Shown here one piece after another: positions 30,204-41,049 of a DNA stretch of 64,000 nucleotides. Source of the DNA: Alkalihalobacillus deserti (GTDB taxonomy: Bacteria; Bacillota; Bacilli; Bacillales; Bacillaceae_D). The position numbers and the translations under genes were made by a program. The stretch lies in contig NZ_JAJAFR010000005.1 in assembly GCF_020734105.1 (NCBI RefSeq), positions 1 to 64,000 on the forward strand, in the 5' to 3' direction. Within the stretch, counting starts at the first letter, position 1, and the number at the start of each line of letters is the position of its first letter. The notes beneath the pieces are model-generated. The model made no database searches. It saw only the letters and a program-made list of their open reading frames with translations, and was not told the origin of the DNA.

Positions 30204-32168
30204 ATGCCAAAGTTCTTACTGAAACGGTGGCACGGCTACCACTTCATCATCCTCTTTGTTGCTGCTATCATTTTCACAGGTGTTTTAACATGGTATCAAT
30301 GGCAAATTGGTGTGATAGGTCTATTCATGCTTGGCGTAATTGCGATATACGCTATTCAGGCAAGGATTGCTTTTGAACGTGATTTAGAACAGTACATCTC
30401 AACTCTTTCTTATCGAGTCGCTAAAGCAGGGGAAGACGCTGTGACTAAGTTACCTATTGGGATTATCTTATTTAATGAAGAGCACGTGATCCAGTGGGGA
30501 AACCCTTATATTTCTTCTTTTATAGCAAATGATGTTATAGGAAAGAATCTTGAAGAAGTTAGTAAGGAACTGGATGAGTTAATTGAAAGTGATGAGACTT
30601 CAAAAACTATTCAAATCGGTAGATTCACTTATCATGTAACGTTAGAGTTAGACGAACGATTAATTTATTTTCAAGACATAACAGAAAATGAAGAAACGAA
30701 AGAACGCTATGAGGAAGCTCAAACCGTTATTGCTCTTATTTATCTCGATAACTATGACGAAGTAACCCAAGGTATGGAAGATCAAGTTCGTAGCCGTTTA
30801 ATGAGCCAAGTTACGCTAGCCTTAAATAATTGGGCTAATGACAATGAGATCTTTTTGCGTAGAACGGCATCAGACCGTTTTATGGCAGTCATGAATATGA
30901 AAGCTTTACAAGCAATTGAGGCTAATCGGTTTGACATTCTTGATCAAATTCGTGAAATTACAGCGAAAGAAAATGTTCCGATTACATTAAGTGTAGGTGT
31001 TGGTACAGGAGAAAATTCCCTTAGAGAGTTAGGGTTATTAGCCCAATCGAGTCTTGACCTAGCACTGGGACGTGGTGGAGATCAAGTAGCAATCAAGCGA
31101 AAGAATGGGAAAGTGACGTTCTTTGGGGGAAAATCAAATGCACTTGAAAAACGAACAAGAGTTAGAGCACGTGTGATTTCGCATGCGTTACGTGACTTCG
31201 TTCTTGAAAGTGAGAAAGTCTTTATTATGGGACATAAAAATCCAGATATGGACGCGATTGGAGCTGCAATCGGTGTACAAAAAATAGCAGACGTCAATGA
31301 TAAGGAAGCTTCTATTATTTTAAATCATCATGATATTAATCATGATGTTCAGAAGTTAATGGAGGAAGTGGAAAATCATGATGATCTCTGGTCAAAATTT
31401 ATTACCCCAAATGAAGCTTTAGAAGAAGTAACACCTGGTACGTTATTAATTGTCGTCGATACGCATAAGCCATCGCTTGTAATTGAACCTAAGCTCTTAG
31501 ATGCAGTAGAACGGATTATCGTCCTCGATCACCACCGTCGTGGAGAAGAATTCATTAAAGATCCTGTTCTTGTTTATATGGAGCCATATGCCTCCTCAAC
31601 GGCTGAGTTAGTAACAGAACTATTAGAATATCAGCCGAAAATGTTAAAGATGGACCGACTCGAAGCAACGGCTCTATTGGCAGGGATTATTGTTGATACG
31701 AAAAGTTTTGCTGTTCGTACGGGTGCTAGAACATTTGATGCTGCCTCCTATCTACGCTCAAATGGAGCAGATACGGCATTGGTCCAGACTTTATTAAAAG
31801 AAGACTTGGAGCATTATGTGAAGCGTGCTAAACTAATCGAAACAGCCGAATTCTATCGTGAGGGATTAGCGATTGCGATGGCAGATGAAGAAGAAACCTA
31901 TAGCCAAATTATTATAGCGCAAGCAGCTGATACCCTTTTATCGATGAAAGGAACAGTAGCGTCCTTTGTCATCTCCAAAAGGAAGGATGGCATTATTAGC
32001 ATTAGTGCTCGTTCATTAAATGAAGTGAATGTACAATTGATTATGGAAAGTTTAAATGGTGGAGGTCATTTAACTAATGCAGCAACGCAACTTGAAGAAA
32101 TGAGTTTAGAAGAAGCAAAACACCAACTTCAAGAGGCGATAGATGATTATTTAGAAGGGGGAAAATAA
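30204..32168 (+). CDS. gdpP: Cyclic di-AMP phosphodiesterase GdpP
   Basis: GdpP hydrolyses cyclic di-AMP, the signal that controls potassium and osmolyte uptake and wall stress. Two N-terminal membrane segments (about 15-55) precede a PAS-like domain, a degenerate GGDEF domain and the DHH/DHHA1 catalytic part. DHH motifs are [27 protein letters not shown] and IVDTKSF; DHHA1 has GGGHLTNAA. The 654-residue length is typical. Two nucleotides separate its stop from the rplI ATG, so they are cotranslated. Confidence 0.96.
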   Translation: MPKFLLKRWHGYHFIILFVAAIIFTGVLTWYQWQIGVIGLFMLGVIAIYAIQARIAFERDLEQYISTLSYRVAKAGEDAVTKLPIGIILFNEEHVIQWGNPYISSFIANDVIGKNLEEVSKELDELIESDETSKTIQIGRFTYHVTLELDERLIYFQDITENEETKERYEEAQTVIALIYLDNYDEVTQGMEDQVRSRLMSQVTLALNNWANDNEIFLRRTASDRFMAVMNMKALQAIEANRFDILDQIREITAKENVPITLSVGVGTGENSLRELGLLAQSSLDLALGRGGDQVAIKRKNGKVTFFGGKSNALEKRTRVRARVISHALRDFVLESEKVFIMGHKNPDMDAIGAAIGVQKIADVNDKEASIILNHHDINHDVQKLMEEVENHDDLWSKFITPNEALEEVTPGTLLIVVDTHKPSLVIEPKLLDAVERIIVLDHHRRGEEFIKDPVLVYMEPYASSTAELVTELLEYQPKMLKMDRLEATALLAGIIVDTKSFAVRTGARTFDAASYLRSNGADTALVQTLLKEDLEHYVKRAKLIETAEFYREGLAIAMADEEETYSQIIIAQAADTLLSMKGTVASFVISKRKDGIISISARSLNEVNVQLIMESLNGGGHLTNAATQLEEMSLEEAKHQLQEAIDDYLEGGK

Positions 32169-32170
32169 AT

Positions 32171-32614
32171 ATGCAAGTTATATTTTTAGCGGATGTAAAA
32201 GGAAAAGGCAACAAAGGAGAAACGAAAAATGTCTCTGAGGGGTATGCAAGAAATTACTTGTTGCCTAACAACCTTGCAGTTGCAGCTACACAAGGAAACT
32301 TAAAAAATTTAGAAGCACAAAGTAAAAGTCAACAAAAGAAAGCTGACGAAGAGCTCGAACAAGCAAAGGCTTATAAAGAAGAACTAGAGGCATTGACTAT
32401 AGAAATAAAAGCTAAATCTGGTGAAGGTGGAAAATTGTTCGGAGCTATTTCTACAAAACAAATTGCCGAGACACTCAAGAAGATGAAGAAAAAGGTAGAT
32501 AAGCGCAAGATCCTACTGAATGAACCGATTCGTGCTCTTGGCTATACGAATGTACCGATTAAAATTCATCCAGATGTCATCGCAACAGTGAAAGTCAACG
32601 TAGTAGAAGAATAG
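32171..32614 (+). CDS. rplI: 50S ribosomal protein L9
   Basis: The 147-residue protein starts [20 protein letters not shown] and has [15 protein letters not shown], the rRNA-binding N-domain of L9. A long Lys/Glu-rich helix (about 45-80) connects to the C-domain with [15 protein letters not shown]. It is coupled to gdpP and followed by a terminator and a repeat element. Confidence 0.98.
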   Translation: MQVIFLADVKGKGNKGETKNVSEGYARNYLLPNNLAVAATQGNLKNLEAQSKSQQKKADEELEQAKAYKEELEALTIEIKAKSGEGGKLFGAISTKQIAETLKKMKKKVDKRKILLNEPIRALGYTNVPIKIHPDVIATVKVNVVEE

Positions 32615-32623
32615 TTTTCAAAC

Positions 32624-32700
32624 AGATGGTTGATTTAAGTATCAGCCATTTTTGTTCGAGAAGATATAAAAGGTCGCATTTTACCTTTTATATCTTCTCG
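32624..32700 (+). terminator. rplI terminator and long hairpin
   Basis: TGGTTGA/TCAGCCA with a T run (32626-32653) is a small terminator. It is followed by an 18 bp perfect hairpin (32657-32674 with 32683-32700), which abuts the repeat element. Confidence 0.7.
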
Positions 32701-32702
32701 AA

Positions 32703-32785
32703 GCAATGAGCGGAACCGCTGCAGGATTTTAAGCCTGATTTGAGTGCACTTCTCAAAACAGGCGCGCAGCGAGTGGAGCCATTGC
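32703..32785 (+). repeat. Structured intergenic repeat element, copy f
   Basis: It begins GCAATGAGCGGAACCGCTGC and ends GCGAGTGGAGCCATTGC. Stems: GCAATG/CATTGC, GCTGC/GCAGC and GCCTGATTTGAG/CTCAAAACAGGC. Compared with copy e, GCG has become TTT on one side and CGC has become AAA on the other, so pairing is kept. The remaining 135 nt up to the helicase gene show no other feature. Confidence 0.75.
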
Positions 32786-32920
32786 AAAGGTGGGAGCTGT
32801 GTTTTTCGTCTTGAGAGTTATTAAGAAAAATGTATTAACATTAACTCACAACTGAAAGAAAATGATATAGTTCGAACTGTTAAAGCGATAAATATATCAT
32901 TCTATGAGAGGAGAAATAGC

Positions 32921-34285
32921 ATGAGTGACTTGTTTGCAGATCGTACGCCACCACAGAATATTGAAGCTGAGCAGGCAGTCTTAGGAGCTATTTTCTTAGC
33001 AGATGAAGCGCTTGTGACAGCGTCAGAACGTCTTTTACCTGAAGATTTTTACCGTGCTGCTCACCAGCGGGTATACCAAGTGATGCTTGATTTAGCTGAA
33101 AAGGGAGAACCAGTTGATCTTGTCACGGTAACATCAGAACTTCAAAATCATAAATGGCTTGATGAAATTGGCGGAGTTGCTTATTTAAGTGATTTAGCCA
33201 ATGCGGTTCCAACAGCAGCCAATATCGATTATTATAGTCGCATTGTTGAAGAAAAGTCCGTTTTAAGAAGATTAATTAAAGTAGCCACGAATATTGCAGC
33301 AGACGGGTATGCCAGTGAAGAAGAAGTCGATACGATTCTTGTAGAAGCTGAAAAAACGATCTTAGATGTGTCTCAACGTAAAAATACAAGTGCGTTTATC
33401 TCGATCAAAGATGTTCTTATTGAGACATATGATAAAATTGAGGAACTTCAAAATCAGACAGGGGATATTACAGGAATTCCTACTGGATTTGTTGAGTTAG
33501 ACCGGATGACAGCCGGATTTCAACGAAATGATCTTATTATTGTAGCTGCTCGTCCTTCCGTTGGTAAAACGGCCTTCGCTTTAAACATTTCGCAGAATGT
33601 GGCGACTCGGGCAGGAGAAAATGTAGCGATCTTTAGTTTAGAGATGGGTGCTAGTCAGCTTGTTCAACGTATGCTCTGTGCTGAGGGGAACATTGATGCA
33701 CAAAGAATGAGAACAGGTGCCCTTAATTCAGAGGATTGGCAGAAGTTAACGATGGCAATGGGGAGCCTAGCGAAAGCGGGCATTTATATAGATGACACAC
33801 CTGGAGTAAGAGTAAATGACATCCGTGCGAAATGTCGCCGTCTCAAACAAGAACAAGGCTTAGGGATGATTATGATTGATTACCTCCAGTTGATTCAAGG
33901 AAACGGAAAAAGTGGGGAAAACAGACAGCAAGAAGTATCAGAAATTTCGCGTACATTAAAGCAAATCGCACGTGAACTTGAAGTGCCGGTTATTGCCTTA
34001 TCTCAGCTGTCCCGTGGTGTTGAATCAAGACAGGATAAGCGCCCGATGATGTCTGATATCCGTGAATCAGGAAGTATTGAGCAAGATGCCGATATCGTTG
34101 CTTTCTTGTATCGCGATGATTATTATGACAAGGAAACGGAAAATCAAAATATCATTGAGATTATTATTGCAAAGCAACGTAATGGTCCAGTTGGAACGGT
34201 TGAACTGGCCTTCGTGAAAGAATATAATAAATTTGTTAATTTAGAACGAAGACATGATGAGCGTGATATGCCACCTGGTGCTTAA
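32921..34285 (+). CDS. dnaB: Replicative DNA helicase (DnaB; DnaC in B. subtilis)
   Basis: The hexameric helicase at the fork, 454 residues. The N-terminal domain (about 10-110) has PPQNIEAEQAVLGAIF. The RecA-like motor has Walker A ARPSVGKTAFALNI (210-223), Walker B MIMIDYLQLI and the arginine-finger region RESGSIEQDAD. The start ATG follows AGAGGAG. B. subtilis calls this gene dnaC. It lies between rplI and purA as in Bacillus. Confidence 0.97.
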   Translation: MSDLFADRTPPQNIEAEQAVLGAIFLADEALVTASERLLPEDFYRAAHQRVYQVMLDLAEKGEPVDLVTVTSELQNHKWLDEIGGVAYLSDLANAVPTAANIDYYSRIVEEKSVLRRLIKVATNIAADGYASEEEVDTILVEAEKTILDVSQRKNTSAFISIKDVLIETYDKIEELQNQTGDITGIPTGFVELDRMTAGFQRNDLIIVAARPSVGKTAFALNISQNVATRAGENVAIFSLEMGASQLVQRMLCAEGNIDAQRMRTGALNSEDWQKLTMAMGSLAKAGIYIDDTPGVRVNDIRAKCRRLKQEQGLGMIMIDYLQLIQGNGKSGENRQQEVSEISRTLKQIARELEVPVIALSQLSRGVESRQDKRPMMSDIRESGSIEQDADIVAFLYRDDYYDKETENQNIIEIIIAKQRNGPVGTVELAFVKEYNKFVNLERRHDERDMPPGA

Positions 34286-34297
34286 ATGATTATAAGG

Positions 34298-34380
34298 ATA
34301 ACTTATAGAAATGAGTTAACTGGTTAAAATAAGAAAGATTTTTCTTGTTTAATCGGTACTTTTATAAGTTATCCTTTTTA
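34298..34380 (+). terminator. dnaB-purA intergenic terminator
   Basis: GGATAACTTATA (34298-34309) pairs with TATAAGTTATCC (34366-34377) and is followed by TTTTTATA. The 56 nt between the arms can fold on itself. This would end the helicase transcript before the purA promoter. Confidence 0.6.
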
Positions 34381-34436
34381 TAGTGTCACCATTTTTTGCG
34401 AGGGTATTGGACAAGGTGCGACTAAAAATTGAATTT

Positions 34437-34513
34437 TAAACGAACAAAACGATAATATTATCATACAATTGTTCGTGTTTTGCATTGACGAGTAAATTGG
34501 TAGTTGGTATACT
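34437..34513 (+). promoter_or_regulatory. purA promoter with paired PurR boxes
   Basis: The sigma-A promoter is TTGACG (34485-34490), a 17 nt spacer and extended -10 TGGTATACT (34505-34513). Upstream lie two inverted PurBox-like sites: AAACGAACAAAA with CGAAC at 34441-34445, and TTGTTCGTGTTT with GTTCG at 34471-34475. Bacillus PurR binds such pairs, and purA is a known member of its regulon. PurR repression relieved by PRPP is therefore likely. Confidence 0.75.
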
Positions 34514-34542
34514 TATCAATGGCTTTGGAAATAATTAATTAG

Positions 34543-35859
<1,317 letters not shown>

Positions 35860-35867
35860 TGAGATAA

Positions 35868-35998
35868 AAGAGTGCAATTTGACTTGAAGCCACTGAAAAA
35901 GGTGAAAATCGGAAGGTACTGAAAAAAGTAAACCAGCCTTTTTCAGTGGCCTCGAAAACCGACCCTTTTTTAGTAGCCTCGTTGATTTGCACTCTCCC
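35868..35998 (+). repeat. Large nested palindrome after purA
   Basis: An outer stem AGAGTGCAA/TTGCACTCT encloses GCCACTGAAAAAGG (about 35889-35902) pairing with CCTTTTTCAGTGGC (about 35937-35950), and a diverged copy GGTACTGAAAAAAGT opposite CTTTTTTAGTAGCC. It is two tandem, related inverted repeats within a third. It lies at the end of the purA transcript and is followed by CCCTTATTTTTTATTTTT, so termination is likely, but the size is far beyond that of a normal terminator. Confidence 0.55.
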
Positions 35999-36034
35999 TT
36001 ATTTTTTATTTTTAAATTATTTTTATAGAAATGC

Positions 36035-36078
36035 TTGCTTATTTAAAATAGCTATGTTAATATAAATCTTGTCGCTAA
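36035..36078 (+). promoter_or_regulatory. tRNA cluster promoter
   Basis: -35 TTGCTT (36035-36040), a 17 nt spacer and -10 TAATAT (36058-36063). The stretch after the -10, AAATCTTGTCGCTAA, closely matches the sequence after rrn P1 (AATTCTTGTCGCTAA on the minus strand), which suggests shared stable-RNA control. The leader between here and the first tRNA is about 115 nt without a gene. Confidence 0.65.
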
Positions 36079-36193
36079 GAGCTGAACAAGCTTTCTAGTA
36101 ACAAGAAAACTTCAGGTAGTAGAGTGGAAATGTTTTGAGATGATTTTTAGATCTTAGTAAATAGACATGAGCTAATTGAGGTTTAAATAAGAA

Positions 36194-36269
36194 GAGCCAT
36201 TAGCTCAGTTGGTAGAGCATCTGACTTTTAATCAGAGGGTCGAAGGTTCGAATCCTTCATGGCTCACCA
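36194..36269 (+). tRNA. tRNA-Lys (UUU)
   Basis: A full cloverleaf of 76 nt: acceptor GAGCCAT/ATGGCTC, anticodon loop CTTTTAA (anticodon TTT), T loop GGTTCGAATCC, and encoded CCA. First gene of a five-tRNA cluster. Confidence 0.97.
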
Positions 36270-36282
36270 TTTTTTCACAAGT

Positions 36283-36357
36283 GGCCCGTTGGTCAAGCGG
36301 TTAAGACACCGCCCTTTCACGGCGGTATCACGGGTTCGATTCCCGTACGGGTCACCA
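36283..36357 (+). tRNA. tRNA-Glu (UUC)
   Basis: 75 nt with acceptor GGCCCGT/ACGGGTC, anticodon loop CTTTCAC (anticodon TTC), T loop GGGTTCGATTCCC and encoded CCA. Confidence 0.97.
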
Positions 36358-36376
36358 TATCTTCTTAAAATTAAAT

Positions 36377-36453
36377 GGTCCGGTAGTTCAGTTGGTTAGA
36401 ATGCCTGCCTGTCACGCAGGAGGTCGCGGGTTCGAGTCCCGTCCGGACCGCCA
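36377..36453 (+). tRNA. tRNA-Asp (GUC)
   Basis: 77 nt with acceptor GGTCCGG/CCGGACC, anticodon loop CTGTCAC (anticodon GTC), T loop GGGTTCGAGTCCC and encoded CCA. Confidence 0.97.
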
Positions 36454-36474
36454 TTTAAATGAAATACAAAATGT

Positions 36475-36550
36475 GGCTCAGTAGCTCAGTCGGTAGAGCA
36501 ATGGACTGAAAATCCATGTGTCGGCGGTTCGATTCCGTCCTGAGCCACCA
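36475..36550 (+). tRNA. tRNA-Phe (GAA)
   Basis: 76 nt with acceptor GGCTCAG/CTGAGCC, anticodon loop CTGAAAA (anticodon GAA), T loop GGTTCGATTCC and encoded CCA. Confidence 0.96.
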
Positions 36551-36555
36551 TTTTT

Positions 36556-36628
<73 letters not shown>

Positions 36629-36631
36629 CTC

Positions 36632-36663
36632 AAATCCGTGTGGAATTCCATGCGGATTTTTTA
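36632..36663 (+). terminator. tRNA cluster terminator
   Basis: AAATCCG and CGGATTT flank the inner palindrome TGGAATTCCA, followed by TTTTTTAATTTG, directly after the last tRNA. Confidence 0.8.
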
Positions 36664-36703
36664 ATTTGTTTAAAACGACATAATTCCCTAAAATAACCAG
36701 TGA

Positions 36704-36720
36704 TGTGACAGGAATGTTAC
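36704..36720 (+). promoter_or_regulatory. WalR-like box upstream of the M23 peptidase gene
   Basis: TGTGACAGGAATGTTAC is two hexamers, TGTGAC and TGTTAC, with a 5 nt spacer. The WalR consensus is TGTWAH-N5-TGTWAH, so only one position deviates. It lies about 170 nt before a cell-wall peptidase encoded directly upstream of walR. WalR control of this peptidase is an inference. Confidence 0.5.
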
Positions 36721-36891
36721 AAGATAATATCAATCTATTATCAATTTAATAGATTAAGTCATATTTTAGCAGATTATGTTAGAATGAATAAGGTTAGAGG
36801 CTATTGTGAAAAAAGACGATAGTCTAGTATATTAAAAAATTAATGGCTCATTTAACACGCCTTCTAAAAGTGTGTTAAGTAGGAGGAAAAA

Positions 36892-38325
36892 ATGAATAGA
36901 AACTCTATCTATAATTCGATACCCCAAAATAAATATATTCAAACATGTGTGGCTATCTTATTTCTAACATTTATTTTTGGAGTATATGCGACATTTGCAT
37001 CAGCTGAAAATAAACCATCTGTACATACGATTTATCATGTATATATAAATAACGAACATATTGGTAGCTTATTAGATGATCAACCTGTTTACTCTTATAT
37101 TGATGAATTACTTGAGACTTCAGAAGAACTTTTTCCTGGTCTAACATTACAAGTTTCGGAGAAAGTAAAAATTATTCCTGAATTTATTTTTACAGAAGGA
37201 AGAGACGATGAGCATGTACTGCCAACATTAAAAGAGAAGTTAACGATTGAAGCAGAATCAATGGCTCTAATGATTAATGAAGAGCCAGCTGTTTATTTAG
37301 GATCAGAAGAAGATGTAAAAGAAGTCATGGACCTGTTAATTACACAATATATGGATGAGCAAAAATATGAGCAATATCTAGAAGGCATAGACGAAAGTAC
37401 GTTAGAGGTTGGAGAAACGCTAGTAATAGATATTACTTTAACAGAAGACATAACAGAAGATTCCATTTTGGTTGACCCTGATCAGATTCTTTCCGTAAAG
37501 GATGCAATTAAAAAGCTTAATAAGGGAGTACTTGAAGAAAAGCCATATCAAGTAAAAGAAGGCGATGTATTAGGCTCAATTGCAAGTGCACACGACTTAA
37601 CGACAGCAAAATTATTAGAGTTGAACGAGGACTTAAGTGCTGATAGTGTTATTCGTATTGGACAAAAACTACAAGTAACGGCGTACCAGCCATTAGTAGA
37701 AGTTCTCTCGACTCATCTGAGTAAAGTAGAAGAGGAAATTGCGTTTGAAACAGAAATAAAAGAGGATGACTCAATGTGGAAGGGCGACAATAAAGTTACA
37801 CAAGAAGGTCAGACTGGCTCACAAATAACGACATATGAAACAACTCAAAAAAATGGAAAAACAGTAAAACGTGAAGTGATTTCTGAAGAGGTAACAAACG
37901 AACCTGTAAAGAAAGTTATTACAAAAGGGACAAAAGAAATGCCGTCTCGTGGTTCTGGCCAGTTAAGCTGGCCTGCTGTTGGAGGGTATATCTCAAGTTA
38001 CCAAGGTAGTCGTTGGGGAAGGTTCCATAAAGGGATTGATATTGCTAGACCTAGCAATTATAATATTCTAGCTGCCGATAACGGGAAGGTAACATCAGCG
38101 AGTTATCAAGGTGGTTACGGGAACTTAGTTCGAATTAACCACAATAATGGGATGGAAACGGTGTATGCTCATTTGGCGTCAATTGATGTTAAAGTAGGAC
38201 AAACCGTAACCAAAGGTCAAAAAATTGGCGTAATGGGTGATACAGGAAACTCTACAGGCATTCATTTACACTTTGAAGTCTATCAAAATGGTCAATTGAA
38301 AAATCCAAAAGACTTTTTGAATTAA
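36892..38325 (+). CDS. LysM, G5 and M23 domain murein endopeptidase
   Basis: A 477-residue wall hydrolase candidate. The N-terminus has one hydrophobic segment (about 18-37) ending FASAEN, so it is exported or anchored. A LysM domain (YQVKEGDVLGSIASAHDL to IRIGQKLQV, about 222-265) would hold it on peptidoglycan. A G5-like domain follows (about 280-345). The C-terminal M23 domain has the zinc ligands HKGID and HLHFE and the loop AHLASIDV. It lies between the tRNA cluster and walR, matching the wall-homeostasis theme of the next operon. AGGAGG precedes the ATG. Confidence 0.92.
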   Translation: MNRNSIYNSIPQNKYIQTCVAILFLTFIFGVYATFASAENKPSVHTIYHVYINNEHIGSLLDDQPVYSYIDELLETSEELFPGLTLQVSEKVKIIPEFIFTEGRDDEHVLPTLKEKLTIEAESMALMINEEPAVYLGSEEDVKEVMDLLITQYMDEQKYEQYLEGIDESTLEVGETLVIDITLTEDITEDSILVDPDQILSVKDAIKKLNKGVLEEKPYQVKEGDVLGSIASAHDLTTAKLLELNEDLSADSVIRIGQKLQVTAYQPLVEVLSTHLSKVEEEIAFETEIKEDDSMWKGDNKVTQEGQTGSQITTYETTQKNGKTVKREVISEEVTNEPVKKVITKGTKEMPSRGSGQLSWPAVGGYISSYQGSRWGRFHKGIDIARPSNYNILAADNGKVTSASYQGGYGNLVRINHNNGMETVYAHLASIDVKVGQTVTKGQKIGVMGDTGNSTGIHLHFEVYQNGQLKNPKDFLN

Positions 38326-38332
38326 TAAAATC

Positions 38333-38430
38333 GAGGGTGACTCAAATTTAAGTTTCTATCTTCCAAGTATTTGCAGCTAGACTGTAATTGCTAGGTAGGA
38401 AAAGTTTCTTATGAGTTAACCTCGATTTTT
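38333..38430 (+). repeat. Terminator-like repeat GAGGGTGACTCA...TGAGTTAACCTCG
   Basis: The arms at 38333-38344 and 38412-38424 pair with one mismatch and one wobble, then ATTTTTAG follows. The ends match the interval after spo0J (21444-21548). Function as a terminator before walR is likely; a repeat family is possible. Confidence 0.5.
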
Positions 38431-38512
38431 AGCGTTTTCTAAGGTGACAGTGTGACGGTTACATGTGTTAAAATGTGAGGTAAGACAAAAGAGAACGGGA
38501 GAGATCTGCCTA

Positions 38513-39223
38513 ATGGATAAACGGATTTTAGTTGTAGACGACGAGAGACCAATAGCAGATATACTGAAATTCAACCTAGAAAAAGAAGGTTATGATGTTA
38601 TATGTGCTTATGATGGATTAGAGGCGATTGAGCTTGTAAAGAAACATGAACCAGATCTTATTCTACTAGATATTATGCTTCCATATAAAGACGGAATGGA
38701 AGTTTGTCGTGAAGTTCGAAAACTTTATGATATACCAATCATTATGTTGACGGCAAAGGATTCTGAGATTGATAAGGTGCTTGGGTTAGAATTAGGTGCT
38801 GATGATTATGTAACAAAGCCTTTTAGTACCAGAGAGTTACTGGCGAGAGTGAAAGCCAATCTACGTCGTCACAAAACAAGCGGAGAAGAAACGGCAACAA
38901 ACAAGGAAATTGTCGTTGGTGATTTAATCATTTATCCTGAAGCTTACCAAGTGAAGCGTCGAGGTGAGGCGATTGAATTAACTCACCGTGAATTTGAATT
39001 GATTCATTATTTAGCCAAACACTTAGATCAGGTGATGACAAGAGAGCATTTACTACAAGCGGTGTGGGGGTATGATTACTTTGGAGATGTCCGAACAGTT
39101 GATGTTACCGTTCGTCGACTGCGTGAAAAGGTAGAAGACAACCCAAGTTATCCAATTTGGATTATTACACGTAGAGGCGTAGGGTACTATTTATCTTCAC
39201 CTGAACAACAGGAGCACACTTAA
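38513..39223 (+). CDS. walR: Response regulator WalR
   Basis: WalR (YycF) is the OmpR-family regulator of the essential WalRK system that matches wall hydrolase expression to growth. The receiver domain has DD at 9-10, the phosphoacceptor D53 in [11 protein letters not shown] and K102 in VTKPF. The winged-helix C-domain ends [21 protein letters not shown] start at ATG 38513 (236 residues) as the family start [11 protein letters not shown]; an in-frame ATG at 38465 adds a non-conserved leader. Its stop overlaps the walK ATG by one base. Confidence 0.97.
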   Translation: MDKRILVVDDERPIADILKFNLEKEGYDVICAYDGLEAIELVKKHEPDLILLDIMLPYKDGMEVCREVRKLYDIPIIMLTAKDSEIDKVLGLELGADDYVTKPFSTRELLARVKANLRRHKTSGEETATNKEIVVGDLIIYPEAYQVKRRGEAIELTHREFELIHYLAKHLDQVMTREHLLQAVWGYDYFGDVRTVDVTVRRLREKVEDNPSYPIWIITRRGVGYYLSSPEQQEHT

Positions 39224-41049
39224 TGGAAAATAAAGTTGGCTTTTTTAAGTCGATTCAATTCAAACTCATTATCATTTATGTACTCCTTATCTTTATTGCG
39301 ATGCAAATTATTGGGGTTTATTTTACAAGGCAACTCGAGAGTCAACTGGTCAGTAATCATTTTGAGATGCTTGATGAACGCGCAAATTTACTTGCATATA
39401 ACCTTGCCCAGGAAATGATCAACAATAAAGATGATCGAAGTGAGACGACAACAAATTTTAATGCAATGCTTAGAGACCTATTCTCAATCGAAAATTCTGA
39501 GGTGCAAGTGATTGATCAGAATCGTGTCGTTGTAAGTACATCCAATCTCTCTAATAGACATATTGTTGGACAACAAAGCACGGAAGTCCGTGTGAAGCGA
39601 GCCCTGCTTGGATTTGCGGATGATGTAGTGTTACGTGATCCTAAAACCGGTCATCGTATGCGTGTTATGGCAGTTCCAATTAAAACAGATGATGGACCTG
39701 TTGGTGCTCTATATATTGAGGCGTCGATGGAAGATATTTATGGGCAAATCAAACAGATTAACAGCATTTTATTAAGTGGTACTTTTATCGCTCTTGCGAT
39801 CTCTGTTATTTTGGTTATCCTTCTTGCTCGTACAATAACGGGGCCAATTATTGATATGCGTAGACATGCATTGCGTATGGGACGTGGGGACTTTTCAAAA
39901 CAAGTTACGGTGTATAGCGGAGATGAAATTGGGCAATTAGCGACATCATTTAATCATTTAACATCAAAATTACAAGATGCCACCTTAACTCGTGATCGCG
40001 AACAAAAGCGGTTGAAGTCTGTATTAACTCATATGACAGATGGGGTAATCGCTAGTGATAAAAATGGGCGAATTATCTTAATGAATAAACGAGCGGAAGA
40101 ACTACTGAATAAGTCAATTCATTCAGTTCTTGGAGAATTTCTCCCAGAGGTTCTTCAATTGCCAGAAACGCTTTCTTCTGATGATTTAGCTGGTTTCCCA
40201 GACTCTCTTCTTTTAGATCTTAGTAGTGAAAAGGAAGAGTATTTGCTAGAGGCCAAGTTCTCAGTAATTCAAGAAGAAAATGGTCCAATTAATGGGTTGA
40301 TTACAGTCGTACATGATGTAACGGAAAAAGAAAAAATAGAGCAAGAACGCAGAGAATTTGTTGCGAATGTTTCACATGAACTACGAACGCCTTTAACGAC
40401 GATGAAAAGCTATCTAGAAGCATTAGAAGACGGAGTCATGAATGACAAAGAGTTAGGACCTAAATTTTTAAGTGTCACACAAAATGAAACAGAACGCATG
40501 ATACGACTAGTAAACGATTTATTACAATTATCTAAGATAGATAGTTATGATTCTAAATTCGCCTTCCAATTAGTTAACATTGGTTCTTTTTTAAATGATG
40601 TGATCGACCGCTTTGAAATCATTGCATTAGATAAAAACATTACATTTAAAAGGGAAATTGCGAATTCACCTGTTTATGTAAAGATTGCACCCGACAAATT
40701 AATGCAAGTGTTAGATAATGTGATTTCAAATGCAATGAAGTATTCTCCAGAAGGTGAAGCGATCAAAGTACGGATGCTTCAGAAAGAAGAACATCTGCAA
40801 ATTAGCATATCTGATCGAGGCATGGGGATTCCGCGTGAGAGTCAGACAAAGATTTTTGAACGCTTTTACCGAGTTGATAAAGCAAGAGCTAGAAGTGTTG
40901 GTGGTACTGGACTTGGACTAGCTATTGCAAAAGAGCTAATTCATGCTCATAACGGCGAAATATGGGCTGAAGGGGATTACGGCAAAGGCACCACAATCAA
41001 CATTACATTACCTTACTTAAACGATCAGGAGGAAGAGCATGAACTATGA
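39223..41049 (+). CDS. walK: Sensor histidine kinase WalK
   Basis: WalK (YycG), 608 residues. Two membrane segments (about 13-34 and 182-203) flank an extracytoplasmic PAS-like domain. A HAMP domain (about 204-256), a cytoplasmic PAS domain (about 262-370), the dimerisation helix with H385 in ANVSHELRTPLTT and an ATPase domain with NVISNAMKYSP and GTGLGLAI follow. It is the cognate kinase of WalR, and it overlaps walR and walH. Confidence 0.97.
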   Translation: MENKVGFFKSIQFKLIIIYVLLIFIAMQIIGVYFTRQLESQLVSNHFEMLDERANLLAYNLAQEMINNKDDRSETTTNFNAMLRDLFSIENSEVQVIDQNRVVVSTSNLSNRHIVGQQSTEVRVKRALLGFADDVVLRDPKTGHRMRVMAVPIKTDDGPVGALYIEASMEDIYGQIKQINSILLSGTFIALAISVILVILLARTITGPIIDMRRHALRMGRGDFSKQVTVYSGDEIGQLATSFNHLTSKLQDATLTRDREQKRLKSVLTHMTDGVIASDKNGRIILMNKRAEELLNKSIHSVLGEFLPEVLQLPETLSSDDLAGFPDSLLLDLSSEKEEYLLEAKFSVIQEENGPINGLITVVHDVTEKEKIEQERREFVANVSHELRTPLTTMKSYLEALEDGVMNDKELGPKFLSVTQNETERMIRLVNDLLQLSKIDSYDSKFAFQLVNIGSFLNDVIDRFEIIALDKNITFKREIANSPVYVKIAPDKLMQVLDNVISNAMKYSPEGEAIKVRMLQKEEHLQISISDRGMGIPRESQTKIFERFYRVDKARARSVGGTGLGLAIAKELIHAHNGEIWAEGDYGKGTTINITLPYLNDQEEEHEL

